64,000 nucleotides of DNA from Roseibium aggregatum (GTDB lineage: Bacteria > Pseudomonadota > Alphaproteobacteria > Rhizobiales > Stappiaceae). The notes beneath the pieces are model-generated. The model worked only from the letters and a program-made list of their open reading frames with translations, was not told the origin of the DNA and did not search any database. The DNA lies in assembly GCF_017309185.1 (NCBI RefSeq), contig NZ_JAEKJZ010000002.1, forward strand, positions 434,001 through 498,000, written 5' to 3'. Below, piece by piece: positions 35,066 to 43,731 of the stretch; position 1 is the stretch's first letter, and each line of letters begins with the position of its first letter. A program made the translations under genes and the position numbers.

Positions 35066-35434
35066 ATGGCGGACAAAGGCGAAGCCTCGATCCGGAATAT
35101 CGCGGAAGAACCCTGGCAGCAGTTTCCCGCCCACTATGGCGGCGCCCTGTCGAAAGCCCTGGTCCATCCGGACACAACGGGCTCGAAGCAACTCGACTAC
35201 AGGATCTCGACATACCAGCCGATGGCCTACGTGGAACGCCACGTTCACAAGGTCCAGGAGCAGGTCTATCACGTTCTCGACGGCGAAGGCCTGATGGAGA
35301 TCGGTGACCAAAAGCGCGTTGTCCGCAAGCACGACGTGATCTTCCTGCCGCCCGGCACCTGGCATTCCATCCAGAACACCGGGCTGGGCGACCTGACCTT
35401 CATCGTCGTGACAACGCCGCTGAAGGACGAGTGA
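35066..35434 (+). CDS. Small single-domain cupin protein
   Basis: This 122-residue cupin starts behind GGAGGAACAAC. The first motif contains ERHVHKVQEQVYHVLDGEG, with two His and a Gln/Glu set for metal binding; the second is FLPPGTWHSIQNTG, with the third His. Such proteins are isomerases, dioxygenases or small-molecule sensors. It is the last gene of the flavoprotein-TPP enzyme-cupin operon and is convergent with the LysR gene 22 bases away. The function cannot be assigned from sequence alone. Confidence 0.88.
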   Translation: MADKGEASIRNIAEEPWQQFPAHYGGALSKALVHPDTTGSKQLDYRISTYQPMAYVERHVHKVQEQVYHVLDGEGLMEIGDQKRVVRKHDVIFLPPGTWHSIQNTGLGDLTFIVVTTPLKDE

Positions 35435-35455
35435 CTTTCAGTTCGAGCGAGGCGG

Positions 35456-36433
35456 TCAGATCATGACGCTGGTCGCCTCGACCGTCTTCAGAACCTCGTA
35501 GTCCTCGAAGCCGTGACAATCTTCATTTTCGACGAGTTCGGCCGCGGTTTCCTTCACCACTGAGGCAACGACCGCGGCCGCCGTAGACAACCGCTCCGAC
35601 GGCAGAGCATACAAGAAGTTCCGGCGACGGAAACGGGCGTCGGAAACCGGCAGACAGCGCCATTCGCGTCCCCGCGCGCCTTCATGCATGATGGCCCCCA
35701 TGGGCTTGATCGTCGCGCCGATATCGTCGTAGACGCAATTCATGAGAAGCGACAGGCTGTCTATCTCCGCGACCACGTTGGTGCCGAGACCCCTGTTCTC
35801 GAATTCGGCGGCAATGCGTTGCCTGAGCCCGTGAGAACCGGTCGGCAGAATCAGAGGCAAATCCGCAGCTTCCGCGATGGTGATCGAGGTCCTGTCGTCA
35901 GGCACCAGCTTGCTGTGCTTCGGCACCAGCACGAACAGCTCCTCCACCAGAAGCGGTTCCACCGTCAGCTCGCTGGACATGTCGGAGGAAAACAGCACCG
36001 AGAGGTCCAGTTGCCCGAGGCGCATGAGATGGCTGATATGTCCGCTCATGCCTTCGACAACGTTGAGCAGGATGCTGGGATAGCGCTGACGGATCTTGCG
36101 CACCAGATTCAGCCCCAGGGCGGAAACGGTCGTTGCCGGAAGTCCGACGGAAACCATGCCGTGCACCGCGCCTGTGTCGCTGCGGGCGATGGAAAGCGCC
36201 TGTTCGAGCTGACGCAGCATGAAACGGGCATGATGGTAAAGCGCGAGACCGTTCTCGGTCGGCGAGACGCCCTTCGAGGAACGGTGCAGCAACGGCTTGC
36301 CGACCTCGTCTTCAAGCTTGGCGATCTGCTGGCTGAGCGCCGGCTGGGCAATGTAGAGCTCGCGGCTGGCTTTCGACAGGCTGCCGCTCTCAACTATCTG
36401 AACGAAATAACGAAGTTGGCGTGTATCAAGCAT
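35456..36433 (-). CDS. LysR-family transcriptional regulator
   Basis: This 325-residue regulator has MLDTRQLRYFVQIVESGSLS and IAQPALSQQIAKLEDEVGKP as its HTH part, similar to the nitrogen assimilation (Nac)/CbI branch of LysR proteins. An effector domain of about 230 residues follows. It is divergent from the Liv-type ABC operon. The inverted repeat at 36461-36475 in the shared region reappears upstream of the binding-protein gene at 30323, so this regulator is the best candidate for control of both halves of the 30-43 kb cluster. Confidence 0.91.
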   Translation of the reverse strand: MLDTRQLRYFVQIVESGSLSKASRELYIAQPALSQQIAKLEDEVGKPLLHRSSKGVSPTENGLALYHHARFMLRQLEQALSIARSDTGAVHGMVSVGLPATTVSALGLNLVRKIRQRYPSILLNVVEGMSGHISHLMRLGQLDLSVLFSSDMSSELTVEPLLVEELFVLVPKHSKLVPDDRTSITIAEAADLPLILPTGSHGLRQRIAAEFENRGLGTNVVAEIDSLSLLMNCVYDDIGATIKPMGAIMHEGARGREWRCLPVSDARFRRRNFLYALPSERLSTAAAVVASVVKETAAELVENEDCHGFEDYEVLKTVEATSVMI

Positions 36434-36460
36434 GGCGGCGATTGAAACTCAATTCAGGCT

Positions 36461-36475
36461 ATAAGTCCACCTTAT
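36461..36475. promoter_or_regulatory. Inverted repeat ATAAG-N5-CTTAT, candidate LysR operator (copy 2)
   Basis: ATAAG TCCAC CTTAT is 28 bases upstream of the LysR start and 142 bases before the Liv binding-protein start. It matches the copy at 30185-30199 in arms, spacing and AT-rich flank. The position between divergent genes is typical for autoregulation plus activation by a LysR protein. Confidence 0.68.
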
Positions 36476-36616
36476 ATCCCGTCTCTATATTTAATATTTC
36501 CGGAAAAAACCGGTATTTTTTAAGATCCTCCCATCATCGGCCAAGCTGACTCGAAGATCAGCGACAAAAACAGACAACTGAATATTTTTCGGGATGTGCA
36601 CAATGGGAGGAAAACC

Positions 36617-37882
36617 GTGACACAGTACCATGATACCAAGGGGCGCAAGAGCGCTCGAATGACCCGGCGGTCCGCGCTCAAGTTCGGCGCCGCAGGTCTC
36701 GCGGCCGGCTCCGTGCTTGGAATGCCGTCCATCCTGCGCGCTCAGGACGTCGTCAAGATCGGCCACCTGACACCGAAGACTGGCTTTCTCGGAGTGCTCG
36801 GGGAATATGCCACGCTCGGCATCCAGCTCGCCGTCGAGCAGATCAATTCCGCCGGTGGCGTCAACGGAAAGACCTTTGAACTGCTCTCGGAAGATTCGAT
36901 CAATCCGGATACCGCGACGACCAAGGCCCAGCGCATGATCGAGCGCGACAATGTCGATTTCCTGATCGGCGAGATCAGCTCCGCATCGGCGCTGGCGATT
37001 TCCCAGGTCGCGGCCCGCAACAAGAAGCTGTTCATCGCGGTCGGACCGCGCTCCGACGTGCTGCGCGGCAAAAGCTGTTCGGAATATATGTTCTGCTGCG
37101 ACATTCCCAACACCGTGATGGTGAACGCGGTCGGTGGAGCGCTGAAGCGGAACGGCATGGTCGACGGCAAGAAGTTCATGACCCTGACCGCCGACTATGT
37201 GTTCGGCCACGATCTTCTGAAAGCGGCGAAGGCCTTTTTCGATGCCAACAACGCGACCCTGGTCACGGACGAACTGGTGGCGACCGACGTCACCGACTTC
37301 AGCCCTTTCCTTCTGAAGGTTCGCCAGACCCAGCCTGATGTTGTCTGCCTCAACCTTGCCGGCAACCAGGTGACCAATTTCGTCAAGCAATATGCCGAGT
37401 TCGGCCTTCCCTATCCGACCGTCGGGTTCAACCTGAACACCGCGGACGCCTGGGCGGCCGGTGTCGGCAATCTTTCCGGAACATGGCCGACCCCTTGGTA
37501 CGACACGCTTCAGACCGACGGCTCCCAGGCCTATGTGGCCGCCTTCAAGGAAGCCAACGGCAAGCTGCCGGAAAACCATTCCTGGATCTCCTATGTCGCC
37601 ATGAACATCATGGCCAAATCCATTGGAGAAACGCAGTCCACCGGCACTCCGGATCTCATCCAGTATCTGGAATCGGGCGCGAAATTCGACCTTCTGAAAA
37701 ACCGGGAGGGCTATTTCCGCAAGGGCGATCACCAGCTCATTCAGGAAGCCTTCGCCTTCTCCGTCGACGGCAGCGCCAGCAATGAGCACGACATGATCGT
37801 TCTCGGCCAGCCGGTTCCCGACCCGGATCAGGAACTGGAATCGATCTTCCCGACTGTCGAGGCAGGCGGCTGCACCCTCTAG
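36617..37882 (+). CDS. Branched-chain amino acid-type ABC transporter binding protein with Tat-like signal
   Basis: This 421-residue periplasmic protein starts at GTG 36617, six bases after GGGAGG. The N-terminus is long and carries RMTRRSALKFGAAGLAAG, a twin-arginine export signal, with cleavage near ILRAQD. The mature domain begins VVKIGHLTPKTGFLGVLGEY and includes INSAGGVNGKTFELLSEDS, the LivK/receptor-family pattern. It feeds the LivH and LivM-G-F proteins encoded downstream. Tat export suggests folding or cofactor loading before export. Liv-class systems often take aromatic or other carboxylates, so an amino acid substrate should not be assumed. Confidence 0.92.
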   Translation: MTQYHDTKGRKSARMTRRSALKFGAAGLAAGSVLGMPSILRAQDVVKIGHLTPKTGFLGVLGEYATLGIQLAVEQINSAGGVNGKTFELLSEDSINPDTATTKAQRMIERDNVDFLIGEISSASALAISQVAARNKKLFIAVGPRSDVLRGKSCSEYMFCCDIPNTVMVNAVGGALKRNGMVDGKKFMTLTADYVFGHDLLKAAKAFFDANNATLVTDELVATDVTDFSPFLLKVRQTQPDVVCLNLAGNQVTNFVKQYAEFGLPYPTVGFNLNTADAWAAGVGNLSGTWPTPWYDTLQTDGSQAYVAAFKEANGKLPENHSWISYVAMNIMAKSIGETQSTGTPDLIQYLESGAKFDLLKNREGYFRKGDHQLIQEAFAFSVDGSASNEHDMIVLGQPVPDPDQELESIFPTVEAGGCTL

Positions 37883-37920
37883 CTTGAGACGCGTCGCTCC
37901 AGACGTGGCCCCATCCCACG

Positions 37921-37943
37921 CGCTGCCGCCTCGGGCGGCAGCG
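37921..37943 (+). other. Stem-loop between Liv binding-protein and permease genes
   Basis: CGCTGCCGCC (37921-37930) and GGCGGCAGCG (37934-37943) form a perfect 10-base stem with a 3-base loop. There is no T run. It lies 38 bases after the binding-protein stop and 22 bases before the LivH start, a position where hairpins usually protect upstream binding-protein mRNA. Confidence 0.78.
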
Positions 37944-37965
37944 CCCTTCGACAACTGGATTTACA

Positions 37966-38841
37966 ATGCAAATCGTCTTCTTGCTCGAGCAAGTGGTCAA
38001 CGGCCTCGTGCTCGGAGGATATTACCTGCTGATTGCTCTGGGTCTGTCGCTGATCTTCAGCGTCGGCGGCATCGTCAATCTTTCGCACGGCGCGTTCTAC
38101 ACGCTGGGCGCCTATGTCTCCGTCACGCTCGGAAAATATCTCGGCTTCACGGCCGCTGCCGCCATTTCGCCCTTTCTCGTCGGTCTCCTCGGTATTCTGT
38201 TCGAGCGCTTTATCCTGCGCCGGTTCTACCGGGAAGACCCCATCCTCAGCCTTCTGGTCACCTTCGGCCTGGCAATGGTCGCCGAACAGGCGATCCGCAT
38301 GATCTGGGGTGCCGCTCCCCTGCCCGCCTCAATGCCGGGCGCGTTGCGCGGTCCCGTCATGGTCGGCGAGTTCCTGTTCTCGAAATACCGGCTTCTGATG
38401 CTTGCCATCGTCGTCGTCATCCTGGCCGGCATCTGGATGCTTTTGAACAAGACATCGTTCGGTCGCGTCGTGCGTGCCGGTATCCAGCAGCCCGACATGG
38501 TCGCAGCCCTCGGCATCAGGCTTCAGCCCTACATGACGACGGTCATCGTGCTCGGCGTCGGGCTTGCCGCCCTGGGAGGGGCTTTGTTCGCGCCGATCAC
38601 CATCGTGCATCCCGCCATGGGCGCGGAAATCCTGACCGTCGCCTTCGTCATCGTCATCATCGGCGGGCTTGGCAGCTTCTGGGGCGTCATCCTGTCGGCC
38701 CTGCTTGTCGGCGTGGTGCGCGGCGTCACGATCCACTTCTATCCGCCCGCCGGCACGGCCTCCATCTACGTCCTCATGTTCCTGGTGCTCATGTTCCGCC
38801 CGCGCGGTCTGTTGGGCGAGCGCATCGAGAAATTTGAATAA
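37966..38841 (+). CDS. Branched-chain amino acid-type ABC transporter permease (LivH)
   Basis: This 291-residue membrane protein is LivH-like: VVNGLVLGGYYLLIALGLSL, GGIVNLSHGAFYTLGAYVSV and GIRLQPYMTTVIVLGVGLAA are conserved, and the C-terminal FRPRGLLGERIEKFE is the standard end. About eight hydrophobic segments are visible. It forms the inner-membrane channel with the LivM part of the next protein. Its TAA stop overlaps the ATG of the next gene by one base, giving tight coupling. Confidence 0.94.
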   Translation: MQIVFLLEQVVNGLVLGGYYLLIALGLSLIFSVGGIVNLSHGAFYTLGAYVSVTLGKYLGFTAAAAISPFLVGLLGILFERFILRRFYREDPILSLLVTFGLAMVAEQAIRMIWGAAPLPASMPGALRGPVMVGEFLFSKYRLLMLAIVVVILAGIWMLLNKTSFGRVVRAGIQQPDMVAALGIRLQPYMTTVIVLGVGLAALGGALFAPITIVHPAMGAEILTVAFVIVIIGGLGSFWGVILSALLVGVVRGVTIHFYPPAGTASIYVLMFLVLMFRPRGLLGERIEKFE

Positions 38842-41375
38842 TGAAAACGACCCTTTTCGAAAAATACAAACCGCTCTGGCTGGGTATCGCCGGGCTTGTC
38901 GTCCTGCCCGTCCTGATGCCGGCAATCGGACTGACGGTAAACACCGCCTCGGTGGTGGTCATACTCGCGATTGCCGCCATCGGCCTCAATCTTCTCGTCG
39001 GCTACACAGGGCTGCACTCCTTCGGCCACTCCATGTGGTTCGGCATCGGCGCCTATGCGGCCGCGCTGGCGCAGCTGAACTGGTTTCCGAACCAGATCTT
39101 CGTGCCGATCCTCTTCTCCATGGCCTTCATCGCGGGCATGGCGTTGGTGGCCGGCTTCCTGATCCTGCGCCGCAAAGGGGTGTATTTCGCTCTCCTGACC
39201 CTGGCGCTGGTCGCCCTCAGCTATACGATTTCGTTCCGCTGGACGGAGGTGACCGGAGGCGAAGACGGCCTTGGCGGCCTGCAGCGCGGATCGCTCGGCC
39301 CGATCGATCTCGACAACGCGGTCAACTACTATTGCCTCGTCGCCGCGGTCGGCGCACTCGTCCTCTTCGCGATGGTCCGCCTGCTGCGCTCCCCCTTCGG
39401 CCATGTGCTTGTGGCCATTCGGGAAAACCAGCAGCGCGCCTCCTTCCAGGGCTACAACATCCAGCTCTACAAGCTGATTTCCTTCGTCCTGTCGGCGGTC
39501 ATCACCGGTCTGGCCGGTGCCTTGTCGGGGTTCGAACACTATATCGTCACCGCCGAAGCGACATCGGTGGCACTCTCGGGCGAACTCCTCGCCATGGTCG
39601 TCATCGGAGGGATGAACAACATTCTCGGCCCGGCGATCGGGGTGATCTTCTACATCGTCTTCCGCGAGATGTTTTCCATCTGGACCGCCAACTGGCTGTT
39701 CTGGTTCGGTCTCGTCTTCGTCGCCTTCGTGCTTTACTCGCCGGGCGGAATCGTCGGCATCTGGAGCCAGATCCGTCACCGGCTGCGTCCGCCCCCCTCC
39801 GTTTCCGCCGCCATGAGCCGCCGCAAGATCTACGAGGGCCTGCCCCTGCCGAAGTTCCTGCAGCCGAAACCGTCCACAGGACCGGTTCTGCAAGTCAGCG
39901 GCATTCACAAGGCCTTCGGCGGCTTCAAGGCGGTCAACGATGTCAATCTGTCCGTAGACAGCGGTCAGATCCATGCCCTGATCGGACCGAACGGTGCCGG
40001 CAAGACCACCACCTTCAACCTGATTTCAGGCATGTTTCCGCCGTCGAGCGGATCGGTCCGACTGAACGGCATCGACATCGCCGGATTGCCGCCAAACCGG
40101 ATCGCGGAGAAGGGACTGGCCCGCTCGTTCCAGATCACCAACCTGTTCGAAGGGGTGTCCATCTACGAGAACCTGCGTCTCTCGGTGCAGGCCAAGCACC
40201 CCAGCCGCTACAATATCTGGCGCGACATCGACAGTTACGGGGACGTGCACGACCACACGGAAGAACTGACGAAGTTCCTCGGCCTGGAAGGCATCGAGGA
40301 CATCGCGGGCGGCGATCTTTCCTACGGCGGTCAGCGGCTGGTCGATCTCGGCATCGCGCTCGCTTCCAAACCCCAGATCATCCTTCTGGACGAACCGCTC
40401 GCCGGTCTGGCCGCGGCCGAACGCGAACGCGTGTCGAGCCTCGTCACCCGAATGGCGGAAAACATTCCGGTTCTGATCGTCGAACACGACCTGGACCGGG
40501 TTCTGTCCCTGTCCCAGGTCGTGACCGTCATGAACCAGGGCGAGGTTCTCATGACCGGCTGCCCGGAAACCGTCCGCGCCGACCGGCATGTGCAGGAGAT
40601 CTATACGGGTACGGGAACACCCCCTGTCACCGGTCGCATGGAGAGCCATGAGACGGACGCGGCGCCGCTTTTGACCATCGACAAGATCAACACCTTCTAT
40701 GGCAAGAGCCACATTCTCAACGATGCCTCGCTCAATATCCGCAAGGGCGAGATCGTGGCTCTGCTCGGGCGAAACGGTGCGGGCAAGTCCACCTTGCTGA
40801 AAAGCCTTGCCGGGCTGGTGCCGCCGAAATCGGGGAGCATCCGTTTCGACGACAAGGAACTGACAGGCCTGTCGGCTCCCGAGATCGCCCGCGCCGGCGT
40901 CGGTTACGTGCCCCAGGGGCGCGGCATCTTCTCCGGCATGACCGTTGGCGAGAACCTCGCTCTCGGGCGCCTGGCGCGAGCCACCGACGGCCGGTCCGGC
41001 GTGGTCTGGAGCGAGGAGAAGATCCTCGAAGTCTTCCCCCGGCTGAAGGAACGCTATCACACGCCGGCCGACTTTCTCTCAGGCGGCGAGCAGCAGATGC
41101 TCGCCGTGGCAAGGGCTCTGTCCGGGAACGTGCAGCTGCTCCTTCTGGATGAACCTTTCGAGGGTCTGGCCCCGGCCATTGTCGAGGAACTGTTCAGGAT
41201 CTTCGACAAGCTGCGCCAGGAGCTGCCCATTCTGATCGTCGAGCACAATCTGGATCTGGTTCTCGCCCTTTCCGACCGGGTTTTCGCCCTGGAACGCGGT
41301 GCCGTGTTCCATGAAGGTCCGGCCGAAGCGCTCCTGACCGATATCGACTACCGCAAAGAAATCCTCTGGCTTTGA
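38841..41375 (+). CDS. LivM-LivG-LivF triple fusion: ABC permease plus two ATPase domains
   Basis: This 844-residue protein joins three normally separate subunits. Residues 1-315 are LivM-like permease, with VGYTGLHSFGHSMWFGIGAY and GEDGLGGLQRG. Residues about 348-600 are LivG: Walker A GPNGAGKTT (382-390), signature LSYGGQ, Walker B ILLDEP. Residues about 608-844 are LivF: Walker A GRNGAGKST (643-651), LSGGEQQMLAVARAL and LLLLDEPFEGLAP. Linkers at about 316-347 and 590-608 are charged and Pro-containing. No stop or frameshift separates the parts. LivM-LivG fusions are known; having both ATPases on one chain with the permease is less usual. It pairs with LivH to form the transporter. Confidence 0.93.
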   Translation: MKTTLFEKYKPLWLGIAGLVVLPVLMPAIGLTVNTASVVVILAIAAIGLNLLVGYTGLHSFGHSMWFGIGAYAAALAQLNWFPNQIFVPILFSMAFIAGMALVAGFLILRRKGVYFALLTLALVALSYTISFRWTEVTGGEDGLGGLQRGSLGPIDLDNAVNYYCLVAAVGALVLFAMVRLLRSPFGHVLVAIRENQQRASFQGYNIQLYKLISFVLSAVITGLAGALSGFEHYIVTAEATSVALSGELLAMVVIGGMNNILGPAIGVIFYIVFREMFSIWTANWLFWFGLVFVAFVLYSPGGIVGIWSQIRHRLRPPPSVSAAMSRRKIYEGLPLPKFLQPKPSTGPVLQVSGIHKAFGGFKAVNDVNLSVDSGQIHALIGPNGAGKTTTFNLISGMFPPSSGSVRLNGIDIAGLPPNRIAEKGLARSFQITNLFEGVSIYENLRLSVQAKHPSRYNIWRDIDSYGDVHDHTEELTKFLGLEGIEDIAGGDLSYGGQRLVDLGIALASKPQIILLDEPLAGLAAAERERVSSLVTRMAENIPVLIVEHDLDRVLSLSQVVTVMNQGEVLMTGCPETVRADRHVQEIYTGTGTPPVTGRMESHETDAAPLLTIDKINTFYGKSHILNDASLNIRKGEIVALLGRNGAGKSTLLKSLAGLVPPKSGSIRFDDKELTGLSAPEIARAGVGYVPQGRGIFSGMTVGENLALGRLARATDGRSGVVWSEEKILEVFPRLKERYHTPADFLSGGEQQMLAVARALSGNVQLLLLDEPFEGLAPAIVEELFRIFDKLRQELPILIVEHNLDLVLALSDRVFALERGAVFHEGPAEALLTDIDYRKEILWL

Positions 41376-41396
41376 CCCTGCAGGAAAGGATTTTTC

Positions 41397-42854
41397 ATGA
41401 CCGAAGCAACAAACATGAAGACACCGGGTCAGATGGATAAATTTCCCCTGCTGATCGATGGATGCTGGGAAGCCGGAGAGGGAACACCCTTCAGCCTTCT
41501 GAACAAATATACGCTCCAGCCGGTGGCCGATATCGCAACCCCAAGCGATGCACAGCTCGCCCGGGCCATTGAAGCCGCCGCCGGAGCGTTTATCACCGGT
41601 GCGCCAACGCCGTACGAACGTGGGACGATCCTTCAGACGGCATCCCGTCTTGTGGCGGAACAGCGGGCGGAATTCGTCCGGATCATGCAGATGGAGGCGG
41701 GCTTCACCGCATCCGACGCGAACGGGGAAATCGGCCGCTGCATCGAAACCCTTCGCCTGTCGGCCGAAGAAGCCCGCAGGCTTGCCGGGGACGTCATACC
41801 GATGGAAGGCGCTCCCAACCAGTCCGGCAGGCTCGCCTTCACCCTGCGCGTTCCTCTGGGCGTCGTGGCTGCGATCACGCCGTTCAACGCGCCGCTCAAC
41901 ACGGTTGCCCACAAGATCGCACCGGCGTTCGCCGCCGGAAACAGCGTTATCCTGAAACCGTCCAGCAACACGCCTCTCACCGCCCTGAAACTGTGTGAGG
42001 TACTGGTGGAAGCCGGCATGCCGACAGGTTTCCTTTCTCTGGTCCAGGGCGGCGCCAGGGTCGCGGAAGCCCTGCTTGCCGATCAGAGAATCCGCTTTTT
42101 CGCCTTCACGGGCAGCACCGAGGTCGGCCGGTCGATTCAGCAGGCTGCCGGACTGCGTCGAACCCAGATGGAACTCGGCTCGATTGCCTTCACACTTCTG
42201 TGCGAAGACGCGGATCTGGAAAAGGCGCTGCCGAAGATCGGCAGCGCCGGCTACCGCAAGGCGGGCCAGGTCTGCACCTCGGTTCAGATCCTGCTGGTGC
42301 AAAGGACCATCTTCAGCGAAGTTCAGGACCGGCTGGCAAAGATCGTCGCCAGCCTTGCCTATGGTGATCCGGCAAACCCGGACACGGTGGTCGGACCTCT
42401 GATCTCCGAAAAGGAGGCGATCCGGATCGAAAACTGGATAGAAGAGGCCATTGCCGGCGGAGCCAGAAAGCTTGCGGGCGGAACGCGCGAAGGCGCGGTC
42501 ATCACACCGACTCTCCTGACCGGCATCGATCCCGCCATGAAGGTGGGGGGCTGCGAGATCTTCGGCCCCGTCGTCTGCCTCGAGCCCTTCGATACCCTGG
42601 AAGAAGCAATCGACCGGGTCAATTCGACCCCGTTCGGGCTTGCGTCGGGTATCTTCACCCAGCGGATCGACAACGCCTTCAAATCGGCCCTCAAGCTGGA
42701 GGTCGGTGGCGTTCACATCAACGAAACCTCCAGTTCGCGCGTCGACATGATGCCCTACGGAGGTTCGAAGGACAGCGGCTTCGGCCGGGAAGGCCCCCGT
42801 TACGCGGTTCATGAAATGACCGAGGAACGGGTCATCACGATCACCCTTGGCTGA
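41397..42854 (+). CDS. Aldehyde dehydrogenase (NAD(P)+-dependent)
   Basis: This 485-residue enzyme oxidises an aldehyde to an acid. PLGVVAAITPFNAPLNTVAH and NSVILKPSSNTPLTALKLCE form the cofactor site, FAFTGSTEVGRSIQQAAG precedes the catalytic Glu region ELGSIAFTLLCEDA, and the nucleophilic Cys is in KAGQVCTSVQ. A Ser replaces the second Gly of the usual ELGG. C-terminal PYGGSKDSGFGREGPRYAV is typical. It belongs to the lactaldehyde/glycolaldehyde/phosphonoacetaldehyde group. It starts 22 bases after the ABC fusion gene and could act on the aldehyde made by the TPP enzyme in the same cluster. Confidence 0.93.
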   Translation: MTEATNMKTPGQMDKFPLLIDGCWEAGEGTPFSLLNKYTLQPVADIATPSDAQLARAIEAAAGAFITGAPTPYERGTILQTASRLVAEQRAEFVRIMQMEAGFTASDANGEIGRCIETLRLSAEEARRLAGDVIPMEGAPNQSGRLAFTLRVPLGVVAAITPFNAPLNTVAHKIAPAFAAGNSVILKPSSNTPLTALKLCEVLVEAGMPTGFLSLVQGGARVAEALLADQRIRFFAFTGSTEVGRSIQQAAGLRRTQMELGSIAFTLLCEDADLEKALPKIGSAGYRKAGQVCTSVQILLVQRTIFSEVQDRLAKIVASLAYGDPANPDTVVGPLISEKEAIRIENWIEEAIAGGARKLAGGTREGAVITPTLLTGIDPAMKVGGCEIFGPVVCLEPFDTLEEAIDRVNSTPFGLASGIFTQRIDNAFKSALKLEVGGVHINETSSSRVDMMPYGGSKDSGFGREGPRYAVHEMTEERVITITLG

Positions 42855-42912
42855 AACCGGCCATGAGACATCGGCCGGGAAACGAAACCCGGCTCACGAA
42901 GAGGACAAAGAC

Positions 42913-43635
42913 ATGAGCAAGAAAATCGCCATCGTATTCGGCGGCTCGAGAGGGATCGGCGCGGCCAGCGTCCGGAAACTGAACCAGGACGGCTTCGATG
43001 TCGCCTACACCTATGTCAGCAGTGCGCCCGAAGCGGTCGCGCCGCAGCCGGGCACCAAAATCGAGGCCTACAAGGTCGACATCGGCAATCCCGGCGAAAT
43101 TGCGAAAGTCTTCGCCGATGTCGCCGATCATTTCGGCGGTGCGCCAACCTGCGTCTTTGCGAATGCGGGCATCAACGTGCCGCCCGCGCCGATGGCCCAG
43201 TTCGATCCGGAGAACTTCCGCAAGCTTGTGGAGGTCAACATCGTCGGCATGTTCAACATTCTGGCCGAAGCCGCCCGTCAGGTGGCGGATAACGGGACGA
43301 TCATCGCGACAACCACGACACTCGTGCGCCACGCGGTTCCGGGTGTCGGGCCCTACAGCGCGACCAAGGCGGCCGTCGAATGCCTGGTCCGGTCCATGGC
43401 GAAGGAACTGGCCGGACGGGGTGTGCGTGTCAACGCGGTGGCGCCGGGACCGGTCGACACGGACCTCTTCCGCGCCGGCAAGGACGAAGCCGCCCTGCAG
43501 CGCTCCGCTTCCATGAGCCCGCTCAACCGGGTCGGCCAGCCGGAGGAAATCGCCGAGGTCGTCTCCTTCCTCGCCTCCGACAAGGCCTCCTGGGTGCTCG
43601 GACAGATCATCCAGCCGAACGGCGGGCTGATCTGA
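42913..43635 (+). CDS. Short-chain dehydrogenase/reductase
   Basis: This 240-residue SDR starts at ATG 42913 (MSKKIAIVFGGSRGIGAASV), chosen because the glycine-rich NAD(P) motif begins there; a longer frame from 42847 adds a charged, unlikely leader. FANAGINVP is the NAG motif, and YSATKAAVECLVRSMAKELA carries the catalytic Tyr and Lys. The C-terminus VLGQIIQPNGGLI is typical. It is the last gene of the Liv cluster and is followed by a palindrome that may end transcription. The substrate is not predicted. Confidence 0.92.
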   Translation: MSKKIAIVFGGSRGIGAASVRKLNQDGFDVAYTYVSSAPEAVAPQPGTKIEAYKVDIGNPGEIAKVFADVADHFGGAPTCVFANAGINVPPAPMAQFDPENFRKLVEVNIVGMFNILAEAARQVADNGTIIATTTTLVRHAVPGVGPYSATKAAVECLVRSMAKELAGRGVRVNAVAPGPVDTDLFRAGKDEAALQRSASMSPLNRVGQPEEIAEVVSFLASDKASWVLGQIIQPNGGLI

Positions 43636-43682
43636 GGGAGACTCAGGCTTCCACACTCGAACTTCCGGCAAAACCTCTGAGA

Positions 43683-43723
43683 TTGTCATCCCGGTCTTGG
43701 CTGACGCCAAACCGGGATGACAA
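43683..43723. repeat. Large palindrome between convergent genes (REP-like or bidirectional terminator)
   Basis: Arms TTGTCATCCCGG (43683-43694) and CCGGGATGACAA (43712-43723) are exact 12-base complements. Inside them TTGGC (43697-43701) pairs with GCCAA (43706-43710) around TGAC. The element lies between the SDR stop and the stop of the convergent isomerase gene. GTCATCCCGG-type palindromes recur in many alphaproteobacterial genomes, so it may be a dispersed repeat that doubles as a terminator. No second copy was noticed in this window. Confidence 0.8.
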
Positions 43724-43731
43724 CGGGATAG

